Assembly: GCA_011523425.1 (NCBI GenBank)
Contig: WTGU01000042.1
Location: 1-60,674, forward strand
From: Alphaproteobacteria bacterium
GTDB taxonomy: Bacteria; Pseudomonadota; Alphaproteobacteria; UBA828
Reading direction: 5' to 3'
Length of the DNA: 60,674 bases
The translations under genes and the position numbers were made by a program. Below the pieces are notes generated by a model. It was not told the DNA's origin, did not search any database, and worked only from the letters and a program-made list of their open reading frames with translations. This document shows, piece by piece, positions 1 to 9,442 of this stretch (position 1 is its first letter; each line of letters opens with the position of its first letter).

Positions 1-409
1 TGATCGAGCCGCCCGGCCGCATCGCCGCCATGCCGTGCTTGGTGCCGAGGAAGACGCCGTCGGCGTTGACCGACATGCTCTTGCGCCAGCTCTCGAGCGT
101 GACGTCCGAGAGCGGCTCGATGATGCCGACTCCGGCGTTGTTCACCACCACGTCGAGGCCGCCGAAGCGATCGACGATGGCGGGGATCGCGGCCTCCCAG
201 TCGGCCTCGCTGGTCACGTCGAGGGCGACGAACATGGTCTCCGCCCCGCTGTCCGCCAGCTCGGCCGCGAGCGCCTCGCCGCCGTCCCGGTCGATATCGG
301 CGAGCGCCACCGGCGCGCCTTCCGCCGCGAGCGCGCGTGCGCACGCCTTGCCGATGCCCCTCGCCGCGCCGGTCACGAGCGCGACCCGGCCTTCCAGCCG
401 TCCTGCCAT
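1..409 (-). CDS. SDR family oxidoreductase (3' end cut by window)
   Basis: This is an NAD(P)-dependent short-chain dehydrogenase of the Rossmann type; the substrate cannot be told. The ATG at 409 follows a GGAGGAGGG ribosome site. The protein opens with MAGRLEGRVALVTG and shows the glycine-rich TGAARGIGK cofactor loop, an acidic residue after beta-2 (ALADIDRD) and NNAGVG. The frame runs off the left edge before the Tyr-x-x-x-Lys active site, so only about 136 residues are present. It lies 16 bp downstream of the racemase-like gene on the same strand and probably shares its transcript. The family is certain; the substrate is unknown. Confidence 0.9.
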   Translation of the reverse strand, partial: MAGRLEGRVALVTGAARGIGKACARALAAEGAPVALADIDRDGGEALAAELADSGAETMFVALDVTSEADWEAAIPAIVDRFGGLDVVVNNAGVGIIEPLSDVTLESWRKSMSVNADGVFLGTKHGMAAMRPGGSI

Positions 410-425
410 GGCTCCCTCCTCCCCG

Positions 426-1190
426 TCAGTCGTCGACGCCGGCCGCGCCCGCCATCATGGCGCGCACCATGGCTGACTTCGGCACGGTGGGGCTGGGATA
501 GGCCTTGCGGCTGTGGCTCAGGCCTAAGCCCAGCACGCATTCGGCGAGCTTGTAGGTGAGCGGGCCGGGGTTGATGACCGGCACCGGCAGGTTCTCGGCC
601 ATGTGGCCGTGCGCCTGGTGCATGGTGGTGGAGCCCAGCAGGATCACCTCGGCGCCGTCCTCCTCGATGCAGCGCGTGGCGCAGTCCACCAGCTTGGGGA
701 AGACCACCTCCTCCTTGCCGCCGAGCAGGTTCTCCACGTCCGGCATGACGTTGATCGAGCGGACCGAGGCGAGCATGTTGGCGACGCCGTATTCCACGCT
801 GCTCTTCTTGTAGAGCGGGATCCAGCCGTCCCACTGCGTCACCACCGAGAAGCGGTTGCCGAGCATGAGCGCCATCATGAAGGAGGCCCGCCCCGGCCCG
901 ATCACCGGGATGTCGAGCACCGAGCGCAGCGAGTTCATGCCGGAATCGCTCATGGTGTCGATGCAGACGGCGTCGTAGCCGTCCTCCTGGGCGCCGAGGC
1001 CCGCCTCGAACAGCGCGATCTCCGCCAAGGCGTAGTCGTGGTAGCAGTCGAGCAGCGCCGGTCCCGCCTTGACCCCGCAGAAGTCGAACTCGATGTCGGG
1101 GCCGAACGCGACCGAATCCAGCTGCGCGCGCCGGTTCTTGAGCCCCTTCTCGTCGAACGCGAAGGGAACGATGACGAGTACCCTGGCCAT
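426..1190 (-). CDS. Asp/Glu/hydantoin racemase family protein, second catalytic Cys replaced
   Basis: This 254-residue protein belongs to the Asp/Glu racemase superfamily (hydantoin and allantoin racemases, maleate isomerase, arylmalonate decarboxylase). Starting at the ATG at 1190, which follows GGGAGAGG, is better than the in-frame ATG 15 bp upstream. Cys76 in VCIDTMSD sits where the first catalytic Cys of hydantoin racemases lies. The second motif, normally GCxxM, reads GSTTM with Ser187. The downstream IPVIGPG and VPVINPG segments fit the fold. A cytoplasmic racemase or isomerase on a hydantoin-like substrate is the obvious guess, supported by the dihydropyrimidinase 4 kb away. The missing thiol makes true two-base racemisation doubtful. 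Confidence 0.75.
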   Translation of the reverse strand: MARVLVIVPFAFDEKGLKNRRAQLDSVAFGPDIEFDFCGVKAGPALLDCYHDYALAEIALFEAGLGAQEDGYDAVCIDTMSDSGMNSLRSVLDIPVIGPGRASFMMALMLGNRFSVVTQWDGWIPLYKKSSVEYGVANMLASVRSINVMPDVENLLGGKEEVVFPKLVDCATRCIEEDGAEVILLGSTTMHQAHGHMAENLPVPVINPGPLTYKLAECVLGLGLSHSRKAYPSPTVPKSAMVRAMMAGAAGVDD

Positions 1191-1337
1191 GAGCCTCTCC
1201 CCCATCCGTGGCCTGCCGCGCGAGCCGCGCGAGCGCCTTCCCGCGCGTTCCGCGCGAGCGCCGGATCATGGCGCAGATGGGCTGAGGCCGAAAGGGGGGT
1301 GCCGGGGCCGAGGGGGGGCGGAGAGCGGCGGCCGCGC

Positions 1338-2213
1338 TCAGGAGGCGGTATCGCCGCCGGCCTCCTCCTGCACCGTGAAGAAGGAGGCGCGCACCGGCTG
1401 TGCGGGCAGCTCGATGGTCGCCTCGGCGAGGCGCGCGCGGCGCGTCGGCTTGCCCCGCACCATCATGCCCTCGTTGCGGTTCGGCATGGGGTTGCGGGCG
1501 ATGGGGAAGGCGTCGGCGGCGCTGTAGACGCAGATGTAGAGCCCGCGCGGGGCGGCGGAGCGGTTGGGCTCGGAGCCGTGCGCGAGCCGCGTGTGCATCA
1601 GGCAGACGCTGCCGGCGCTGCCCGTCACGGGCACCTCGCGCTCGCGCAGCGTCCGCTCCACGGCGGGATCGACGAAGCCGGTGAAGCGCTCGCCGTCGAA
1701 GAGCGAGTGGACCGGGCCGCGGTGGCTGCAGGGCACCGCCATGAGGCAGCCGTTCTCGGGCGTCATGTCGTCGAGCATGAGCAGCGCGGTCACCACGTCG
1801 TCGTTGGTGTGCGGCGTGTAGGCGAAGTCCTGGTGGTAGCGCACCTCGGTGTTCGAGCCGGGCAGCTTGAGGTTGATCTTGCAGTGATGGTGCTTGACGT
1901 CGGGTCCGATGAGTCGAGCCACCATGTCGGCCATCGCGGAGTCGCGCATCGCCTCCATGTAGGCGTCGTCGATCTCGCTCGGGTTGTTGACGCGCCGGAG
2001 CGCCGGCACCTCCGCGCTGTGCGCGGGCGCGAGGTCGAAGCGCGGCCGCCCGTCGGTGGTGGGCTCGCCGAAGGGAGCGTCGTGGGCGCGGCTCTCCTCG
2101 ACCCAGCCGGCGAGCACCGCGCGCAGATGCGCGAGCTGGCGGCGGTCGACCGCGTTCTCCGCGACGATGAAGCCGTCGCGCCAGAACGCATCGGCCTCGT
2201 GCTTCGCGATCAT
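1338..2213 (-). CDS. Phytanoyl-CoA dioxygenase (PhyH) family Fe(II)/2-oxoglutarate oxygenase
   Basis: This is a 291-residue cupin-fold oxygenase. The iron triad is visible as His127 and Asp129 in YHQDF and His212 in LAHGSEPN. Arg223 in PRGLYI is positioned to bind 2-oxoglutarate. Length and motif spacing are normal for PhyH proteins of bacterial secondary metabolism and xenobiotic oxidation. It would hydroxylate an unidentified small molecule, consuming O2 and 2-oxoglutarate. It precedes the racemase-like gene by 147 bp on the same strand, so a joint pathway is possible but unproven. A second PhyH gene at 45767-46570 is only distantly similar. Confidence 0.85.
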   Translation of the reverse strand: MIAKHEADAFWRDGFIVAENAVDRRQLAHLRAVLAGWVEESRAHDAPFGEPTTDGRPRFDLAPAHSAEVPALRRVNNPSEIDDAYMEAMRDSAMADMVARLIGPDVKHHHCKINLKLPGSNTEVRYHQDFAYTPHTNDDVVTALLMLDDMTPENGCLMAVPCSHRGPVHSLFDGERFTGFVDPAVERTLREREVPVTGSAGSVCLMHTRLAHGSEPNRSAAPRGLYICVYSAADAFPIARNPMPNRNEGMMVRGKPTRRARLAEATIELPAQPVRASFFTVQEEAGGDTAS

Positions 2214-2298
2214 GCCAGACCTCCCCGGCGAACGGCGCGCTAGCGCTGACGACCCAACCCTGCGCGGCCCCGTCTCGGGCCGTCAAGGGGGATTTCGG

Positions 2299-3183
2299 TC
2301 AGGGAGCGAGAGGAGGCTCGGCCGGCACTGCGCCGGTCGGCTCGGGCGTGGCGTCCACCCCCTCCACCGCCGGCGAAAAGCGCGCAAGCCGGCGTTCCAT
2401 GATCCGCACCGCCTCGGGATTGCCGTCGACGAGGAGGCAGGAGCGGCCGTGAATCGCCGCGGCCTCGCCGAACGTGCCTGAGCCGGCGAAGAAATCCATG
2501 AGCCGATCGCCTGGCGAGGAGTGGACCCTGACGATGCGCTCCAGCAGCCCGAGCGGCTTCTGGGTCGCATAGCCCGTCTTCTCCTTCGAGTTGGTGGGCA
2601 CGATGGTGTGCCACCAGACGTCCGTCGGCGTCTTGCCTCGCGCCGCCTTCTCGGCCCCCACAAGCTGGGGCGCCATGTAGGGGATGCGGTCGATCTCGCC
2701 CGCGTGGAAGGTGTAGTCGGCCGGGTCCTTCGCGTACCAGAGGATGGTGTCGTGCTTGGCCGCCCAGCGCCGCTTCGGCCTGCCGCCATAGTCGTAGGCC
2801 CAGATGATCTCGTTGATGAAGCTCTTCCGGCCGAAGATGCCGTCCAGCATCACCTTGCAGTAGTGCGCCTCGCGATAGTCGATGTGGAAGAAGAGCGAGC
2901 CGGCGGGCCCGAGCACCCGGCGGGCTTCCTCCAGGCGGGGCCTAAGGAAGGCCAGGTAGTCGTCGAAGTCGTCGGCGTAGCTGGTGGCGCCGAGCGCTTC
3001 CGAACGATAGCGCCGGCCCTGGAAGCCGGTCCTGTCGCCCGCCGCATCCCGCACCGTGCGGAGCGCCGTACGGGTCTGCGTGCGCCCGGTATTGAAGGGG
3101 GGGTCGACGTAGATCAGGTCGATGCTGCCTGCGGCGAGCGAGCGGAGGACGGCGAGGTTGTCCGCAAGCACGATCCGCAGCAT
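2299..3183 (-). CDS. Orphan site-specific DNA methyltransferase (beta-type motif order)
   Basis: This 294-residue N6-adenine or N4-cytosine methyltransferase has its catalytic motif IV first (DPPFNTG, residues 27-33) and its AdoMet-binding motif I near the C-terminus (FFAGSGT, 231-237), preceded by TQKP (207-210). That is the beta-class order. Start MLRIVLADN at 3183 follows GGAGGGG; an in-frame ATG at 3204 is the alternative. The middle (residues about 40-70 and 160-205) should hold the target recognition region. No restriction endonuclease gene is next to it, so it is an orphan methylase that may act in regulation or epigenetic marking. The target sequence cannot be read from the protein. 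Confidence 0.85.
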   Translation of the reverse strand: MLRIVLADNLAVLRSLAAGSIDLIYVDPPFNTGRTQTRTALRTVRDAAGDRTGFQGRRYRSEALGATSYADDFDDYLAFLRPRLEEARRVLGPAGSLFFHIDYREAHYCKVMLDGIFGRKSFINEIIWAYDYGGRPKRRWAAKHDTILWYAKDPADYTFHAGEIDRIPYMAPQLVGAEKAARGKTPTDVWWHTIVPTNSKEKTGYATQKPLGLLERIVRVHSSPGDRLMDFFAGSGTFGEAAAIHGRSCLLVDGNPEAVRIMERRLARFSPAVEGVDATPEPTGAVPAEPPLAP

Positions 3184-3332
3184 GGCCCGGCGCCCCTCCC
3201 GCATGGTTCGCGTCGTGGATGCAGCGGCCGGCCGGCGCCGACTCGCCCAGGCTCCGCCCGAGGGTGGCGCAGGGTTGCCTTTCGCGCAACGCCGGGCCAC
3301 ACAGGTCGCCTCAGCCTGGAGGGGAGGGGGCC

Positions 3333-4778
3333 ATGCCCAAGGCGAACGAGATCTGCCGGATGGACGCGGTCGCGCTGGCGGCGAAGGTGCGGGCGAAGGA
3401 GCTCTCCGCCGTCGAGGTCGCCGACGCAGTCATCGCCCACATGGAGCAGGTCGAGCCTCATCTCCACGCCTTCTGCGCGCCGGCGCCGGACTATGCGCGC
3501 GCCGCCGCCAGGCAGGTAGACGCGAGGATCACCGCCGGTGAGGACCCGGGGCCGCTTGCGGGCGTGCCCGTCGGCATCAAGGACCTCGTCTGCACCAAGG
3601 ACCTCCCCACCGCCTCCGGCTCCGTCGCCTACGAGGGCTTCCTCGCGGACGAGGACGACGTGGTGGTCGAGCGCCTGCGCGATGCGGGTGCCGTCATCCT
3701 CGGCAAGACCAACGTGCCGGAGTTCGGCTACAGCGGCGCGAGCCACAACGCCCTGTTCGAGGCGACGCGCAACCCGTGGAACACGGAGCGCTCGCCCGGC
3801 GGCTCCAGCGCGGGCTCGGGCGCGGCGGTGGCGTCTGGCATGGGGCCCATCGCGGTCGGCAGCGACGGCGGCGGCTCGGTGCGGATCCCGTCGTCCTTCT
3901 GCGGGCTGGTGGGGGTCAAGGCCTCCATGGGGCGGGTGCCGCTCTATCCCGGCTGCCGGGACGAGCGCTACCCCGGTGTCTCGAGCTGGGAGGGGATCGA
4001 GCATATCGGCCCGATGACGCGCACGGTGGCGGATTCGGCGCTCATGCTGTCGGTCATGGCCGGGCCTGACGATCGCGACCGCCACTCGCTGCCGGCCGGC
4101 GACGTCGACTGGCTCGCCGCCGGCGCCGGCGGCGACCTCGCGGGCTTGCGCGTGGCCTACAGCGCCGACTGGGGCTATGCCGCCGTCGATCCCGAGGTGC
4201 GGCGGATCGTGGGCGATGCGGCACGGGTGTTCGAGAACGAGCTCGGCTGCACCGTGGAGGAGGCGGACCCCGGCTGGGACGACCCCTACCTCGCCTTCTG
4301 GGGCCTGGTGGCGGCGGAGACCGATCTCGCCGGGATGCGGCGCCTCGTGGCCGAGCACGGGGCGCGGATGACGCCCCACCTGGTGGATTTCATCACCCGG
4401 CCGTGGACGGCGGAGGACCTCACCAACGCGGTGATCGGGCGCAAGGCGCTGGTCAACAGGATGTGGCGGTTCATGCGGAACTACGACGTGCTGCTGACGC
4501 CGACGCTCGCGTGCCCGCCCTTCGGGCTCTACATGCAGGGGCCGGAGATCATCGAGGGGCGCCTGGTGCCGCCTTTCGCCTGGCTCGCCTTCACCTTCCC
4601 CATGAACATGACGGGCCAGCCGGCGGCGAGCGTCCCGGCCGGATGGACGGCGGACGGGCTGCCGGTGGGGCTGCAGATCGTGGGCCGCCACCTGGACGAT
4701 GCGATGGTGCTGAAGGCCGCGGCCGCCTTCGAGGCCGCGCGCCCTTGGCGCGACCGCTGGCCGGCGCTGGTCTCGTAA
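3333..4778 (+). CDS. Amidase signature family amidase
   Basis: This 481-residue amidase-signature hydrolase carries the Ser-cisSer-Lys triad: Lys83 in GIKDLV, the GGSS motif at 156-159 and nucleophile Ser182 in DGGGSVRIP. The ATG at 3333 follows a strong GGAGGGGAGGGGG site. It would hydrolyse a carboxylic amide to acid and ammonia in the cytoplasm; the natural substrate is unknown. It is transcribed divergently from the methyltransferase and converges on the cupin gene. A copy of the window's palindromic element begins 3-4 bases after its TAA stop. A related but distinct amidase lies at 58727-60121. Confidence 0.9.
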   Translation: MPKANEICRMDAVALAAKVRAKELSAVEVADAVIAHMEQVEPHLHAFCAPAPDYARAAARQVDARITAGEDPGPLAGVPVGIKDLVCTKDLPTASGSVAYEGFLADEDDVVVERLRDAGAVILGKTNVPEFGYSGASHNALFEATRNPWNTERSPGGSSAGSGAAVASGMGPIAVGSDGGGSVRIPSSFCGLVGVKASMGRVPLYPGCRDERYPGVSSWEGIEHIGPMTRTVADSALMLSVMAGPDDRDRHSLPAGDVDWLAAGAGGDLAGLRVAYSADWGYAAVDPEVRRIVGDAARVFENELGCTVEEADPGWDDPYLAFWGLVAAETDLAGMRRLVAEHGARMTPHLVDFITRPWTAEDLTNAVIGRKALVNRMWRFMRNYDVLLTPTLACPPFGLYMQGPEIIEGRLVPPFAWLAFTFPMNMTGQPAASVPAGWTADGLPVGLQIVGRHLDDAMVLKAAAAFEAARPWRDRWPALVS

Positions 4779-4781
4779 GCC

Positions 4782-4887
4782 GGAGCGAGTCCGGTCCCGG
4801 CGGACTCGCGACAGGCCGCGACTGCGGCCCGCCGCTTATGCGGCGCCCTCGCGGAGGCGCCGGCTAAAGGCCGGCTGCCGTGAGCGA
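4782..4887. repeat. Dispersed multi-hairpin element, copy A (right end replaced)
   Basis: This fills the gap between the convergent amidase and cupin genes. Successive perfect stems are GCGAGTCCG/CGGACTCGC (4785-4793/4801-4809), GGCCGC/GCGGCC (4814-4829), CGCCGC/GCGGCG (4830-4845), two GGCGCC blocks (4842-4861) and GCCGGC/GCCGGC (4859-4875), then TGCCGTGAGCGA. The order matches the copies at 37683 and 44683. Compared with copy B the first stem has changed on both arms (AG/CT against TA/TA), so pairing is conserved while sequence is not. The terminal hairpin of the full element is missing here and a different terminator-like hairpin takes its place. Confidence 0.9.
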
Positions 4888-4904
4888 AAAAGTCCCCGGC
4901 GGGG
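4887..4904 (-). terminator. Rho-independent terminator of the cupin gene
   Basis: Read on the minus strand, GCCCC-GCC-GGGG is followed after two bases by five T residues, immediately after the TAG stop of the cupin gene (4905-4907). A GC stem plus a T-run is the standard intrinsic terminator layout. It abuts the right end of repeat copy A. Confidence 0.65.
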
Positions 4905-5444
4905 CTATTCCGCCGCCGCCGGCACCTGCTCGATGCCGTCCTCGGTCAGCTTGTGGCCGCGGCGCTCGGCCTCCTCCAGCACGTCGTCGCGCCAAGTCAC
5001 GCGCCCCGGGTCGGTGGCGCCGACGATGACGAAGAGCAGCCCCTCCTCGTCGCTCACGTTGCGGAAGCCCCGCATCACGTGGGGCGGGCAGGAGGCCACG
5101 TCCCAGGGATCGAGCAGGACGCAGCGACTGTCCTCGTCGTCGCCCCAGAAAATCTTCCAGCGGCCCTTGAGGGGCATGAAGACCTCGTTGGTCTCGTGAT
5201 CGTGGTGCAGCGTGCCCTTGCCGGGGCCGCAGCGCACCACGGAGACGTTGAAGTCGCGGTTGTCCGAGATCGCGGCCTTCTGGGTCGCGTCCTCGCCGAC
5301 GCCGCGGCCGATGATGTGGAAGATCTCGCGCTCGCAGCCGGGGATCACCGCGTCCAGCATCGGCAGCGTGCTGCCCTCCAGCTTGTCGAAGCGTGCGACC
5401 CGCGTCTTCTCGAACTCGTCCACCGTGATGATGTCGTCGCTCAT
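4905..5444 (-). CDS. Cupin domain protein
   Basis: This 179-residue protein has one cupin beta-barrel. The metal-binding histidines and acid are visible in LHHDHETNEVFMPLKGRW (about residues 98-115), and the second cupin motif is PPHVMRGFRN. It resembles small cupins of the 3-hydroxyanthranilate-dioxygenase-like or sugar-isomerase-like groups, but no specific enzyme can be named. It follows the dihydropyrimidinase by 45 bp on the same strand, so both are probably on one mRNA, which suggests a role in hydantoin or pyrimidine breakdown. A role as a regulator-type cupin is possible, but there is no helix-turn-helix domain. Confidence 0.75.
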   Translation of the reverse strand: MSDDIITVDEFEKTRVARFDKLEGSTLPMLDAVIPGCEREIFHIIGRGVGEDATQKAAISDNRDFNVSVVRCGPGKGTLHHDHETNEVFMPLKGRWKIFWGDDEDSRCVLLDPWDVASCPPHVMRGFRNVSDEEGLLFVIVGATDPGRVTWRDDVLEEAERRGHKLTEDGIEQVPAAAE

Positions 5445-5489
5445 CGCCCTGTCCTCTCGTCTCTTCTGCTCGTGATCGCTCCCGCTCTC

Positions 5490-7061
<1,572 letters not shown>

Positions 7062-7967
7062 TCAGCCGCCGCCGAGGCACCAGAGCAGGATCGCCTTCTG
7101 CGCCGGCACGCGGTTGGCGGCCTCGTCGAGCACCACCGACTGGGGCCCGTCGAGCACCGCGTCGGTCACCTCGCAGCCGCGCTTCGCCGGCAGGCAGTGC
7201 ATGAAGAGCGCATCCGGCGCCGCCATCGCCATCACCGCCTCGTCCACGCGATAGGGCTCGAACGCGACGTTTCCCTTGCGCGCCGGGTCGTCGTGCAGCG
7301 AGACCCAGGTGTCGGTCACGACGCAGTCGGCGCCGGAGACCGCGCTCGCCACGTCGGTGCCGACGGCGATGTCCGCGCCGCGCTCCTGCGCCCAGGCGAC
7401 GACGCCGGGCTCCGGCGGGTAGGCGGGCGGGCAGGCGAGGCGCAGGCTGAAACCGCAGAGCGCGGCGGTCTGCACCCAGGTCGCAGCCATGTTGTTGCCG
7501 TCACCGAGCCAGGCGACCGAGCGGCCCGCGATGGGGCCGCGATGCTCCTCGTAGGTCATCACGTCGGCCACGAGCTGGCAGGGGTGGCTGCGGTCGGTCA
7601 GCGCGTTGATGACCGGCACGGTGGCGCCCGCCGCCAGCGCCAGCAGCGTCTCGTGCGAGCGCGAGCGCAGCGCAATGGCATCGACATAGCGCGACAGCAC
7701 GCGGGCCGTGTCCTCGATGGTCTCGCCGCGGCCGAGCTGCATGTCCGCCGGCGTGAGCGTGATGGTCTTGCCGCCGAGCTCGTCCATGGCGACCTCGAAC
7801 GAGACCCGCGTGCGCGTCGACGGGCTCTCGAAGATCGCAGCCAGCGTCTTGCCGGCGAGCGGGGCGGCGCCGTTCCGCCCCTTCAGGGTGCGCGCGCGGT
7901 CGATGGTCGCCCGCAGCGTCCCTGCGTCGATCGCGTCGAAATCGAGGAAGTGGCGGGGCCGGCTCAC
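7062..7967 (-). CDS. argF: Ornithine carbamoyltransferase
   Basis: This 301-residue enzyme makes citrulline from ornithine and carbamoyl phosphate in arginine synthesis. The carbamoyl-phosphate loop FESPSTRTR, HPCQ (in DRSHPCQLVAD), and the ornithine-binding HCLPAKRG motif are all present. Translation starts at a GTG (7967) that overlaps the argD stop as GTGA, which indicates translational coupling. It is slightly short for the family but complete. In many alphaproteobacteria hslO follows argF; here the next gene is the hydantoinase instead. Confidence 0.95.
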   Translation of the reverse strand: MSRPRHFLDFDAIDAGTLRATIDRARTLKGRNGAAPLAGKTLAAIFESPSTRTRVSFEVAMDELGGKTITLTPADMQLGRGETIEDTARVLSRYVDAIALRSRSHETLLALAAGATVPVINALTDRSHPCQLVADVMTYEEHRGPIAGRSVAWLGDGNNMAATWVQTAALCGFSLRLACPPAYPPEPGVVAWAQERGADIAVGTDVASAVSGADCVVTDTWVSLHDDPARKGNVAFEPYRVDEAVMAMAAPDALFMHCLPAKRGCEVTDAVLDGPQSVVLDEAANRVPAQKAILLWCLGGG

Positions 7968-9133
7968 GACCCCACCTGGCTGCAGGCCCGCTCGAGCGCG
8001 TCGCAGGCCTCGTCGATCTCGGCCTCGCCGATGGTGAGGGGCGGCAGCATGCGCAGCACGTTGCCGTCCGCCGGCAGCGCCAGCACCTTTTGCTCGCGCA
8101 GCGCGCCGAGGAGCTCCATGTTGGGCACCACGCATTCGAGCCCCAGCATGAGGCCGCGGCCGCGCACGCCGGTATAGACGCTCTTGTTGCCGGCCATCGC
8201 CGTCAGCCGCTCGGTGAGCCGCGCGCCCGTCTCCCGCACCTGGTCCAGGAAGCCCTCCGCCAGCACCACATCCAGCACGGCGTTGCCCACCGCGCAGGCG
8301 AGCGGGTTGCCGCCGAAGGTGGTGCCGTGGCTGCCGGGGACCATGGCAGCCGCCACCTCCTCCCGCGCGAGGCAGGCGCCGATGGGGAAGCCGTTCCCCA
8401 GCGCCTTGGCGACGGCCATGACGTCGGGCGTCACGCCCGCCCATTCATGGGCGAAGAGCCGGCCTGTGCGGCCGACGCCGCACTGCACCTCGTCGAAGAT
8501 GAGCACCAGGCCCGCCTCGTCGCAGAGCGCGCGCAGGCCCTGCAGGAACGCGTCGTCCGCCGGATAGACGCCGCCCTCGCCCTGGACCGGCTCGACCAGG
8601 ATCGCCGCGGTCTCGTCCCCCACCGCGGCCCGCGCGGCGGCGAGGTCGTTCAGGTCGACCTGGTCGAAGGCATCGACGGCCGGCTCGAAGCCCTTGAGGT
8701 GCTTGGCCTGGCCGCCGGCCGCGATGGTGGCGAGCGTGCGCCCGTGGAAGGCGTTGCGGAAGGTGATCGTGCGGTAGCGCCCGGGCGCGCCGCGGCTCGT
8801 CTGGTAGATGCGGGCGAGCTTGAGCGAGGCCTCCATGGCCTCGGCGCCGGAGTTGCAGAAGAGCACACGGTCGGCGAAGGAGGCGGCGGTGAGCTGCTCG
8901 GCAAGCCGCGCCTGCGGCGGGATGTGGTAGAGGTTCGAGACGTGCCAGAGCTCCTTCGCCTGGCCCTCGAGGGCTGCGACCACGTGCGGATGCGCGTGGC
9001 CGAGGCTGGTCACGCCGATGCCGCAGCCGAGGTCCAGATAGCGCTCGCCGTCGGCGGTGAAGAGGTAGGAGCCCTCGCCCCGCGCGAAGGTGAGATCGAA
9101 GCGGCCATAGTTGGCCATCACTGAAGTGGACAC
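7964..9133 (-). CDS. argD: Acetylornithine aminotransferase
   Basis: This 389-residue PLP-dependent class III aminotransferase converts N-acetylglutamate semialdehyde to N-acetylornithine. Visible features are the CNSGAEAMEA phosphate-binding region, LIFDEVQCGVGRTG with the PLP Asp, and the Schiff-base lysine in AVAKALGNGFPIGA. The N-terminus MSTSVMANYGR and the length are typical of ArgD. It is the first gene of the argD-argF operon. Its upstream side is the AT-rich insert, so its promoter probably lies in 9134-9240. Confidence 0.94.
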   Translation of the reverse strand: MSTSVMANYGRFDLTFARGEGSYLFTADGERYLDLGCGIGVTSLGHAHPHVVAALEGQAKELWHVSNLYHIPPQARLAEQLTAASFADRVLFCNSGAEAMEASLKLARIYQTSRGAPGRYRTITFRNAFHGRTLATIAAGGQAKHLKGFEPAVDAFDQVDLNDLAAARAAVGDETAAILVEPVQGEGGVYPADDAFLQGLRALCDEAGLVLIFDEVQCGVGRTGRLFAHEWAGVTPDVMAVAKALGNGFPIGACLAREEVAAAMVPGSHGTTFGGNPLACAVGNAVLDVVLAEGFLDQVRETGARLTERLTAMAGNKSVYTGVRGRGLMLGLECVVPNMELLGALREQKVLALPADGNVLRMLPPLTIGEAEIDEACDALERACSQVGS

Positions 9134-9442
9134 GGCAGCGCCTCCGCCAAATCGGGAAAGCGCGCACTATCCGTATGCGGGCCGCCCAAGTCAACGCGGG
9201 CGGGCGATTTTCGGCCTAACGCTTCCCTTCCTCACCCCGGCCGTCTCCTCTCCAGGGACTAGAGGGAGAAGTCCAGCGTTGCCCTTCTCCCCCCTCTGCC
9301 CCCTCGTGTCGACCGTAACCACTGCTTACCGAGACTCCTCTCCACCACTTCCTTGCGAGCCCTTCATACTCTTCGGCCTTTGGGATCGAGCCTTTCGGTT
9401 CTTCTCCACTATCGGCTGCCGTCTCGAAGAGGCTAATCCAGC
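9134..9442. other. Gene-free stretch between argD and the AT-rich ATPase gene
   Basis: No plausible gene is present. Base composition changes within it: the argD-proximal 100 bp is GC-rich like the rest of the window, while the part beyond about 9300 has the AT-rich style of the ATPase gene, so the insert boundary probably lies near 9240-9310. An inverted repeat GGGAGAAG/CTTCTCCC (8-bp arms, 12-base spacer, 9264-9291) lies at this boundary, inside sequence resembling common alphaproteobacterial intergenic repeats. The argD promoter should be here but no clear -35/-10 pair stands out. Confidence 0.6.

Noticed and set aside
9243-9442. A possible readthrough extension of the AT-rich ATPase past its stop
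   Set aside because: The stop is TAA, the downstream frame closes again after about 40 codons, and no motif or family similarity is seen.
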